Positions 1-4,848 of a stretch of 6,535 nt of DNA are shown piece by piece. The translations under genes and the position numbers were made by a program. The notes under the pieces were generated by a model that was not told the DNA's origin, did no database searches, and saw nothing but the letters and a program-made list of their open reading frames with translations. The stretch's first letter is position 1. Each line of letters opens with the position of its first letter. The DNA is from Acidobacteriota bacterium (GTDB taxonomy: Bacteria; Acidobacteriota; Blastocatellia; Pyrinomonadales; Pyrinomonadaceae), in NCBI GenBank assembly GCA_029777145.1, contig JAKOSS010000766.1:1-6535 (forward strand). Direction: 5' to 3'.

Positions 1-309
1 CCGGAATCGCTCGTTTTGGGCTGCACGCACTATCCGATCCTTCGGGAAGTGATTCAGGAAACGGTCGGGCAGGACGTGCAACTTATCGATTCCGGCGAGG
101 CGTGCGCCGAAGAGGTAGCGGCACTTCTTAGGGAAAAAGGACTCGAGAATCCGCGGCAGGTAGAGGGAAGGCGAAAGTTGTGCGACGATCTCGACCACTT
201 TTACGTCACCGACGCCGCCGATCGTTTCGCCCGCGTCGCCGAGCGATTTCTCGGAGCGAAGCCGGCAAAACTCGAGGCGATTGAATTGAAGGAAGTGAGC
301 CGTGATTAG
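1..309 (+). CDS. murI: glutamate racemase, C-terminal part (5' end outside window)
   Basis: This cytosolic enzyme converts L-glutamate to D-glutamate for peptidoglycan precursors, using two cysteines as acid/base. Only the last 102 residues are present; the reading frame is open from base 1, so the true start lies upstream. The first residues read PESLVLGCTHYPIL, the family's second catalytic-cysteine motif (Cys at window residue 8, followed by Thr-His). A Ser-Gly follows in IDSGEA. The tail FYVTDAADRFARVAERFLG matches the usual C-terminal helix of the family. The first catalytic Cys and the N-terminal lobe are not visible. The TAG stop at 307-309 directly abuts a heptamer array. rph follows on the same strand after 140 bp; murI-rph neighbourhoods are familiar in other bacteria. 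The identification is secure. Confidence 0.93.
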   Translation, partial: PESLVLGCTHYPILREVIQETVGQDVQLIDSGEACAEEVAALLREKGLENPRQVEGRRKLCDDLDHFYVTDAADRFARVAERFLGAKPAKLEAIELKEVSRD

Positions 310-365
310 TAAACAGTAGACGGCAGACGGCAGACGGTAGACAGTAGATAGTAGACGGTAGACAG
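310..365 (+). repeat. tandem heptamer array, TAGACGG/TAGACAG type (8 units)
   Basis: There are eight consecutive 7-bp units: taaacag, tagacgg, cagacgg, cagacgg, tagacag, tagatag, tagacgg, tagacag, followed by a partial tagga. The array starts right after the murI stop. Nearly every unit contains TAG or TAA on the plus strand, and because 7 is not a multiple of 3 these fall in all reading frames. No stop triplet appears on the minus strand. The function is unknown; it could be a slippage-generated short tandem repeat. Confidence 0.9.
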
Positions 366-396
366 TAGGAGTCTATTTGAACATGCGGTCCAATCT

Positions 397-438
397 CTGA
401 CCACTGACCACTGACCACTGACCACTGACCACCGACCA
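397..438 (+). repeat. tandem heptamer array, CTGACCA type (6 units)
   Basis: Five perfect copies of ctgacca are followed by one copy with a single change (ccgacca) and a partial unit. The array ends 11 bp before the rph start codon. It has a different heptamer from the array at 310-365, and about 30 bp of nonrepetitive sequence separates the two. Together they make up most of the murI-rph gap. I see no convincing promoter in the gap. A TAAGAT at 443-448 lies only one base from the rph ATG, too close to drive it. Confidence 0.93.
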
Positions 439-449
439 CTGCTAAGATT

Positions 450-1166
450 ATGAGTCAAGAACGAACAGACGGACGCGCGTTTGACCAACTGCGCGAAACG
501 AAAATAACTCCCAACTTTTCACCGTACGCCGAAGGGTCGGCGCTGATTGAGGTTGGAAACACGAAAGTCATTTGCACGGCGACGGTCGAGGACCGAGTGC
601 CGCCGTTCCTGCGAAACAAGGGAATCGGCTGGGTGACTGCCGAATATGCGATGCTGCCTCGCGCGACCCACACTCGCACAAGCCGCGAGACGAGGGGCGC
701 GACCGGCCGGACTCAGGAGATTCAGCGGCTGATCGGACGCAGTTTGCGGGCCGTCGTCGACACGTCGCTGCTCGGCGAGCGTCAGATCCTGATCGACTGC
801 GACGTCCTTCAGGCCGACGGCGGGACCCGTTGCGCGTCGATCACCGGCGCGTGTGTCGCGCTCGCCCTGGCGGTGAAGAAGATGCTGATCGACGGCAAGA
901 TCCGCCGCAATCCGATCCTCTCGGAGGTCGCGGCCGTAAGCGTCGGGATCGTCAACGGCGAAGCGGTGCTCGATCTTTGTTATGACGAAGACTCGAAAGC
1001 CGAGGTCGATATGAACGTCGTCTGCACCGGCACCGGCAAGTTCATCGAACTTCAAGGGACGGCCGAGCGCGAACCCTTCAACCGCGAACAGATGAATGCA
1101 ATGCTCAACCTTGCGGAATCCGGGATCGGCCAGTTGTTCAAACTCCAGAGAGAAGCCCTGAAGTGA
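450..1166 (+). CDS. rph: ribonuclease PH (tRNA 3'-end phosphorolytic exonuclease)
   Basis: RNase PH trims the 3' extension of tRNA precursors by phosphorolysis, working as a hexameric ring in the cytosol. The 238-residue length matches the family. Visible hallmarks are the N-terminal R-x-DGR (residues 5-9), [14 protein letters not shown] (60-73), [19 protein letters not shown] (86-104) with phosphate-site Arg87, and [15 protein letters not shown] (120-134) with the Gly-Thr-Arg phosphate loop at 125-127. [13 protein letters not shown] carries the metal-binding aspartates D181 and D187, spaced as in known enzymes. Nothing catalytic is missing. The ATG at 450 leaves the usual short N-terminus; no Shine-Dalgarno is visible because the upstream DNA is repeat. 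The TGA stop (1164-1166) is the first three bases of the next heptamer array. rdgB, often found beside rph, is absent here. Confidence 0.97.
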   Translation: MSQERTDGRAFDQLRETKITPNFSPYAEGSALIEVGNTKVICTATVEDRVPPFLRNKGIGWVTAEYAMLPRATHTRTSRETRGATGRTQEIQRLIGRSLRAVVDTSLLGERQILIDCDVLQADGGTRCASITGACVALALAVKKMLIDGKIRRNPILSEVAAVSVGIVNGEAVLDLCYDEDSKAEVDMNVVCTGTGKFIELQGTAEREPFNREQMNAMLNLAESGIGQLFKLQREALK

Positions 1167-1198
1167 GCAGTAAGCAGTGAGCAGTGAGCAGTAAGCAG
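1164..1198 (+). repeat. tandem heptamer array TGAGCAG/TAAGCAG (5 units), starting at the rph stop codon
   Basis: Five units are present: tgagcag, taagcag, tgagcag, tgagcag, taagcag. The first unit begins exactly at the rph TGA. The same heptamer occurs in reverse complement at 1528-1569, where it ends the facing gene. The two arrays are therefore inverted relative to each other across the convergent gap, about 330 bp apart. Confidence 0.93.
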
Positions 1199-1216
1199 AT
1201 TATTTTCTTCGAATCA

Positions 1217-1330
1217 CGCTTTCAGCTCTCAACTACCCGTTCTCCGCTATTTCGTAACTAACGCACGTATTGCACGAGGCTCTGATTCGGGATAGCTGAT
1301 AAGTGATAGCTGAAAACGTATAGCGGCCGC
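1217..1330. repeat. ~114-bp repeat unit 1 with self-complementary heptamer-based arms
   Basis: The left arm 1217-1254 differs from 1403-1440 by two bases in 38. The right arm 1282-1330 matches 1466-1514 at about 46 of 49 bases; the centre is more divergent. The right arm contains TAGCTGA, TAAGTGA and TAGCTGA as consecutive heptamers. The left arm reads as related heptamers on the opposite strand (TTCAGCT, CTCAACT, then CTCCGCT), so the arms can pair imperfectly. The unit ends in the 8-bp palindrome GCGGCCGC (1323-1330). Confidence 0.85.
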
Positions 1331-1402
1331 AGACGTGCCACGGCTTGTTGCTCAATTCAGCGTTTCCCGCTGCAATCTGAACAACTGACCGATACCTGAC
1401 GT

Positions 1403-1514
1403 CGCTTTCAGCTCTCAACTATCCGTTCTCAGCTATTTCGGACTGGCCGCGTATTTCAGAAGGCCCTGATTCGGGATAGCTGATAGGTGATAGCTGAAAA
1501 CTGATAGCGGCCGC
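1403..1514. repeat. ~112-bp repeat unit 2, direct copy of unit 1
   Basis: This is the second copy of the 1217-1330 unit in the same orientation, about 185 bp downstream. It has the same architecture: an outward-facing heptamer arm on each side, CTGATTCGGG before the right arm, and GCGGCCGC at the end (1507-1514). Its heptamers are cleaner than in unit 1 (TAGCTGA, TAGGTGA, TAGCTGA, AAACTGA). Differences in the central 25 bp suggest the arms are under more constraint, or are corrected more often, than the centre. Confidence 0.85.
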
Positions 1515-1527
1515 GAAAGCGCCACCG

Positions 1528-1569
1528 CTCACTGCTCACTGCTCACTGCTCACTGCTCACTGCTCACTG
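1528..1569 (-). repeat. tandem heptamer array CTCACTG (6 perfect units; TGAGCAG phase on minus strand)
   Basis: Six perfect plus-strand copies of ctcactg are present; read on the minus strand this is the TGAGCAG heptamer of 1164-1198. The minus-strand amidohydrolase runs into the array. Its last five codons (V S S E Q) and its TGA stop at 1550-1552 are array sequence. Confidence 0.95.
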
Positions 1570-3037
1570 TAACGCCCGGCAGATTCCCCGTCACCTTTCC
1601 GTTATCCCAAACACGCTGTCCATTGACCCAAACGGTCACGATTCCCGACGACAGTTTCTGCGGTTCCGAGAACGTTGCGTTGTCGATGACGGAATCGCGA
1701 TCGAACAGCACCAAGTCGGCGCGGTAGCCCTTTTTGATAAGTCCGCGGTCCTTCAGTCCGAGCCGCCAGGCGGGAAACGACGTCATCTTTCTGATTGCTT
1801 CCTCGAGCGTCATCCACTTGTTTTCGCGGACGAATCTGCCCAGAACTCTCGTAAACGTCCCGGTACCGCGCGGATGACGGCTGCCGATCCCGCCGTCGGA
1901 CGAAACCATCGACCATGGCGCGGTGATGAAATTGCGAACGTCGGATTCGTTCATCGAATTGCATACAATGCCCGCGCCGCCGTCTTTGACGATCTTGATA
2001 TAAACATCGATCGGCGAAGTGCTTTCCGCTGCCGCGATGTCGGCGAGCGTTCTTCCTTCATAGTCGCGATGAGCTTTGCAGCTCGTCACGAGAACCTTGT
2101 CCGCGCCGCCGACGTTGAACAGCGCCTTTTCGACCTCGTCGCGGTCGTCGTGTCTGCGCGATGGAACGAGGACCGTGATCGTCGAGGCCCAGGCGGTGTA
2201 AGGATAGACGTCGGCGGTGATGTCGAGACCTTCCTTTCGCGCCGCATCAACAAGCGCGATCGCCTCGGTCGATTTGCCCCAAACGTTGCGATTGCCGGCT
2301 TTGAAATGCGAGATCTGGACCGGGATCTTCGCTTCGCGTCCGATGCGGATCGCCTCGCGTACGGCGTCGAGCAATCCCTCTTCCTCGTCGCGCATATGGG
2401 TCATGTAGATCCCGCCGTATTTCGACGCGACCTTCGCAAGCGCGATCAGTTCCTCTGTCGAAGCTGAAAAGCCGACGTCGTATTCGAGTCCTGACGACAA
2501 TCCGAACGCGCCTTCTTTCATCGCCATATCCATCAAATAGAGCATCTTCGTCAGTTCTTCGGGAGTCGTCTGGCGTCTGTAATCACCGTTCATCACCTGC
2601 TCGCGCAAAGTTGCGTGACCGATGAACGCTCCGACGTTCGGCGCGATCTTGCCGTTGAGCTTGGCGAGGTAATCGGCGATCGGAAACGGCGATCCGCCGT
2701 CGGGTCCCACGAGGATCGTCGTGATCCCCTGAGAAACTTGATTGGTCGCCGCGCCTTCTTCGAGCAGGCCTTCTTCCGAATGATTGTGAATATCGATGAA
2801 ACCCGGCGAAAGCGTCATTCCCTTGGCGTCGATCACAGTCTCGTCCATTTTCGGCCTGATCTTTCCGATCTTCACGATCTTGCCGTCCTTGATCCGAACG
2901 TCGCCCGCAAACGCGGGCGCGCCGGAACCGTCGATGATTGTGGCGTTTGCGATGACGAAACTCTGAGCAAAAACAGACGCGGAATATGCCAACAGAACCA
3001 AAGCCAGGAGAACCAATTTTGAAACGGCGGAAATCAT
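1550..3037 (-). CDS. secreted amidohydrolase, D-aminoacylase / N-acyl-D-amino-acid deacylase family
   Basis: This is a predicted metal-dependent hydrolase of the amidohydrolase superfamily, probably periplasmic, likely cleaving N-acyl-D-amino acids or a related amide. From the chosen ATG it is 495 aa. Residues 1-24 form a signal peptide: a basic start, a leucine-rich core, then SVFA|Q. The metal motif H84-N-H86 lies in SPGFIDIHNHSEEG. Further conserved sites are H214 (YMTHMRDE), H244 (VQISHFKAG) and D381 (VSSDGGIGSRHPRG), matching the His/His/Asp of D-aminoacylases. The beta-sandwich ends are at about 26-75 and 435-485. The family's cysteine in a GNCG motif is replaced by GPDG (D113), so the metal centre may differ. 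An upstream TTG would add 30 residues ahead of the signal peptide and cover the promoter, so ATG 3037 is preferred. The last five residues come from a heptamer array. The family call is firm; the substrate is unknown. Confidence 0.88.
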   Translation of the reverse strand: MISAVSKLVLLALVLLAYSASVFAQSFVIANATIIDGSGAPAFAGDVRIKDGKIVKIGKIRPKMDETVIDAKGMTLSPGFIDIHNHSEEGLLEEGAATNQVSQGITTILVGPDGGSPFPIADYLAKLNGKIAPNVGAFIGHATLREQVMNGDYRRQTTPEELTKMLYLMDMAMKEGAFGLSSGLEYDVGFSASTEELIALAKVASKYGGIYMTHMRDEEEGLLDAVREAIRIGREAKIPVQISHFKAGNRNVWGKSTEAIALVDAARKEGLDITADVYPYTAWASTITVLVPSRRHDDRDEVEKALFNVGGADKVLVTSCKAHRDYEGRTLADIAAAESTSPIDVYIKIVKDGGAGIVCNSMNESDVRNFITAPWSMVSSDGGIGSRHPRGTGTFTRVLGRFVRENKWMTLEEAIRKMTSFPAWRLGLKDRGLIKKGYRADLVLFDRDSVIDNATFSEPQKLSSGIVTVWVNGQRVWDNGKVTGNLPGVTVSSEQ

Positions 3038-3043
3038 ACGCGA

Positions 3044-3072
3044 ATCATAGGTTAACCCCCCGTTCGATTCAA
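3044..3072 (-). promoter_or_regulatory. sigma70-type promoter for the amidohydrolase
   Basis: On the minus strand, TTGAAT (3072-3067), a 17-bp spacer and TATGAT (3049-3044) are followed by six bases and then the ATG at 3037. The -35 matches 4 of 6 consensus positions, the -10 matches 5 of 6, and the spacing is ideal. The expected start of transcription falls at or next to the A of the start codon, implying a leaderless or nearly leaderless mRNA. This fits the lack of any Shine-Dalgarno. Confidence 0.6.
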
Positions 3073-3093
3073 ATGAAGTGTTAAGATCGACCC

Positions 3094-3351
3094 ATGGGAC
3101 TTGACCTCGTTTCGATCGTTTATGCAATCGAAGCGGAATTCGAAATCGAACTTCAGAATAGCGTGGCGGAGCGTCTTACTACGCCTCGAAAAGTGATCGA
3201 CTACTTGATGTCACTGCCCGCAGTCGGCGGGAAGTGGTCACGTGGATACGTGGAAGAGTGCGTGTGGCAAATAATTGAGAATGAGGGCGGAATAGAACGA
3301 AAAGAGTTTAACCTGGACTCGCGCTTCATTGAGGATATGGGACTCGATTAA
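3094..3351 (+). CDS. acyl-carrier-like protein in circularly permuted order, lacking the phosphopantetheine serine
   Basis: This 85-aa protein has two blocks that each align without gaps to classical acyl carrier protein, in swapped order. Residues 2-38 match ACP helices II-IV (LDLVSIVYAIEAEF, then AERLTTPRKVIDYL). Residues 52-85 match ACP helix I and the run-in to the active site (YVEECVWQII, then DSRFIEDMGLD). About 13 residues including GGKWSRG link them. The chain stops where ACP would have its pantetheine serine after the Asp, and at the other end that serine position aligns with Gly2; no serine sits at the attachment point. An in-frame TAA at 3082-3084 makes ATG 3094 the first possible start. 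No Shine-Dalgarno is visible; a TAAGAT (3082-3087) lies six bases upstream. It may act as a non-acylated ACP mimic or binding module, but its function is unknown. It is convergent with vapC, separated by 8 bp. Confidence 0.75.
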   Translation: MGLDLVSIVYAIEAEFEIELQNSVAERLTTPRKVIDYLMSLPAVGGKWSRGYVEECVWQIIENEGGIERKEFNLDSRFIEDMGLD

Positions 3352-3359
3352 GTCCATCC

Positions 3360-3755
3360 TCACCAAATCCTCTTCGGCAACTCCTCAATGAGATAGTCAT
3401 CAAAAACAACTTCTGCGCTGACGAGGCCGGCATTTTCGCAGATTGATTGAGCGATCAGCATCCGATCAAAGGGATCCTTGTGGTGATAGTTCAGTGAGAT
3501 CAATTTTTCGACGTGGTCAAGTGCGATCGGCAGGAGCGTCATTTCATAGAATGCAAGATCTCCGATGACGGTTTCCAAACCTCCGTCTATCTCAAGCTTT
3601 CCAATCGACATTTTTATCGCGATCTCCCAGATCGACGCCATACTGAAAAGCAATTGTGAATCAGGCGACTCGATGATTCGTTTGGCGGTCCTGCTTAGTC
3701 GTTCGTCTTCAGAGGTAAACCAAATGAACGCGTGGGTGTCGATGAGGTATCGCAT
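3360..3755 (-). CDS. vapC: VapC-family toxin, PIN-domain ribonuclease
   Basis: This is the toxin of a type II toxin-antitoxin pair; PIN-domain toxins are Mg-dependent RNases that usually cut tRNA or rRNA when freed from their antitoxin. The 131-aa length is typical. Visible acidic-centre residues are D6 (YLIDTHAFIW), E44 (SIWEIAIKMSIGKLE) and D94/D97 (HHKDPFDRMLIAQ). The C-terminal strand SAEVVFDDY has Glu115 where many relatives have Asp, and it ends with the common RIW. The gene starts inside the 3' end of the antitoxin gene, as expected for co-translation, but the overlap is long (61 bp). The sequence is clearly more AT-rich than fabG or rph, consistent with horizontal acquisition. Confidence 0.9.
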   Translation of the reverse strand: MRYLIDTHAFIWFTSEDERLSRTAKRIIESPDSQLLFSMASIWEIAIKMSIGKLEIDGGLETVIGDLAFYEMTLLPIALDHVEKLISLNYHHKDPFDRMLIAQSICENAGLVSAEVVFDDYLIEELPKRIW

Positions 3756-3967
3756 GGAGCATAATCCTGGAACTCTTCGAGAGGTTCATCGAAATCTTCG
3801 CGAATCTGATATTTCCCCTTGGAATGACCTGATTTTCGAGGATTCGGTTTGATTGAGATCTCGGGTTCCGTATTGTTGATGAGCGTTTTGATATAGAGCT
3901 GTACTTTCAGCTTCGACGTCTCGGGAAGCTGTTCGATTAGTGAGAAGATGAGTTTCTCGTCAGTCAT
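3695..3967 (-). CDS. antitoxin partner of VapC, DUF2281-like
   Basis: This 90-aa protein lies directly upstream of the PIN toxin on the same strand, the usual antitoxin position. The N-terminal part (MTDEKLIFSLIEQLPETSKLK) resembles the short helical start of DUF2281-type antitoxins. Residues 44-69 (RKSGHSKGKYQI, then EDFDEPLEEFQDY) match the toxin-binding tail that normally ends the family. Here the frame continues about 21 residues past EEFQDY to a stop inside vapC, giving the 61-bp overlap; that extra tail looks like out-of-frame vapC sequence rather than a conserved segment. It is likely an autorepressor, but I see no strong operator palindrome. The frame is also open upstream to 4090 with no ATG, GTG or TTG. 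Family assignment is by recall of the C-terminal motif, so it is moderate. Confidence 0.7.
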   Translation of the reverse strand: MTDEKLIFSLIEQLPETSKLKVQLYIKTLINNTEPEISIKPNPRKSGHSKGKYQIREDFDEPLEEFQDYAPCDTSSTPTRSFGLPLKTND

Positions 3968-4049
3968 TTGCTCATAGTGCCGTATTTGGATCCGTTTTTC
4001 AATGATTTTGTCGAGACGGATTTCTTCTGCGCCGATAAGACCGGTGATT

Positions 4050-4078
4050 TTGACGAACCAATGGCCAACGCCTAAAAT
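4050..4078 (+). promoter_or_regulatory. near-consensus sigma70-type promoter for the fabG operon
   Basis: TTGACG (4050-4055), exactly 17 bp, then TAAAAT (4073-4078). Each hexamer matches 5 of 6 consensus positions. The fabG ATG lies 11 bases past the -10, so the predicted leader is only about 5 nt and has no Shine-Dalgarno. It serves the three tightly packed genes to 6258. Confidence 0.7.
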
Positions 4079-4089
4079 CGAAGCAAATC

Positions 4090-4845
4090 ATGAGCGAAAA
4101 ACAATTTACAGGCAGATCCGCGATCGTCACCGGAGGTACGCGCGGGATCGGAAAAGCGATCGTCCTCGAACTCGCACGCCGCGGCTGCAACGTCGCGTTC
4201 AACTACGCGCGAAGCGCCGACGAGGCTGAAAAGCTAAAAGCCGAACTCGAATCAATGGGCGTCAAGGCTTACGCGGCGCAGTGCGACGTCGCCAATGCCG
4301 AAAGCGCCGCGGACTTTGTGAAACAAGCCGGGGCCGAACTCGGCGGCGTCGACTTTCTGATCAACAACGCCGGCATCACGCGCGATACTCTGATCCTGCG
4401 CATGAAGGAAGAGGATTGGGACGCGGTCATCGACACGAATCTGAAAGGCGCGTGGGCGTTCTCGAAAGCCGTCCTGAGGCCGATGATGAAGAACGAGAAC
4501 GGCGGATCGATCCTCAACATCGCCTCGATATCGGGCGTCGTCGGTATGCTCGGGCAGTCGAATTATTCGGCGTCGAAGGCCGGAATGATCGGTTTGACGA
4601 AATCTCTCGCAAAGGAAGTCGCGAGCCGAAAGATCACCGTCAACGCGCTCGCGCTCGGACTCATCGAAACCGAGATGGCTTCGGAAATGAACGCTGAATA
4701 TCGGGAAAAGATCCTTGCGCAGATCCCGCTCGGCCGGCTCGGAAACGTTCAGGAAGTTGCCGAGATCGCATGTTTCCTGCTTTCGGAGTCGGCGCGATAT
4801 ATTACCGGTCAGGTGATCCAGCCCGACGGCGGACTCGCGATGTAG
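4090..4845 (+). CDS. fabG: 3-oxoacyl-[acyl-carrier-protein] reductase (SDR family)
   Basis: FabG reduces 3-oxoacyl-ACP to 3-hydroxyacyl-ACP with NADPH in the fatty-acid elongation cycle. The 251 aa fit the family. The Rossmann glycine motif TGGTRGIG is at residues 14-21, the NNAG motif at 92-95, and the catalytic tetrad is Asn117, Ser146, Tyr159 and Lys163 (NIASISG, then QSNYSASKAG). The C-terminal ITGQVIQPDGGLAM is typical. One oddity: the near-invariant APG after beta-strand 6 (VNAVAPGFIET in relatives) reads VNALALGLIETEM, with Leu189 for Pro, a single-base difference (CTC for CCC). The gene is first in an operon with the rhomboid and trmB (3 bp, then 0 bp gaps). Other SDR dehydrogenases are possible, but the motifs favour FabG. 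Confidence 0.92.
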   Translation: MSEKQFTGRSAIVTGGTRGIGKAIVLELARRGCNVAFNYARSADEAEKLKAELESMGVKAYAAQCDVANAESAADFVKQAGAELGGVDFLINNAGITRDTLILRMKEEDWDAVIDTNLKGAWAFSKAVLRPMMKNENGGSILNIASISGVVGMLGQSNYSASKAGMIGLTKSLAKEVASRKITVNALALGLIETEMASEMNAEYREKILAQIPLGRLGNVQEVAEIACFLLSESARYITGQVIQPDGGLAM

Positions 4846-4848
4846 TTT

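Larger units (their letters stand above)
1167..1549. other. 383-bp convergent intergenic region built almost wholly of repeats
   Basis: There is no credible gene here. The only open frames are short, run through repeats and have no recognisable protein character. The order is: the end of the TGAGCAG array, a T-rich stretch (1200-1211), repeat unit 1 (1217-1330), a 72-bp spacer, repeat unit 2 (1403-1514), then the inverted TGAGCAG array. Lying between two converging genes and holding self-complementary arms, it may act as a two-way transcription barrier, but there is no classic GC-hairpin plus T-tract. Confidence 0.8.

Noticed and set aside
310..438. CRISPR array
   Set aside because: The units are 7 bp in direct tandem with no spacers and no cas genes; these are simple tandem repeats.
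519..1055. 178-codon minus-strand open frame
   Set aside because: Antisense shadow of rph; no recognisable motif.
1196..1211. Intrinsic terminator after rph from the T-rich stretch
   Set aside because: No GC-rich hairpin precedes the T-rich bases; only the heptamer array does.
1233..1418. 61-codon minus-strand open frame in the convergent gap
   Set aside because: Composed largely of the repeat unit and its spacer; no protein-like character.
1874..2467. 197-codon plus-strand open frame
   Set aside because: Antisense to the amidohydrolase, with biased composition and no domain signature.
3038..3127. 30-residue N-terminal extension of the amidohydrolase from a TTG
   Set aside because: It would put residues before a clean signal peptide, cover the promoter and overlap the ACP-like gene. 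ATG 3037 is the better start.
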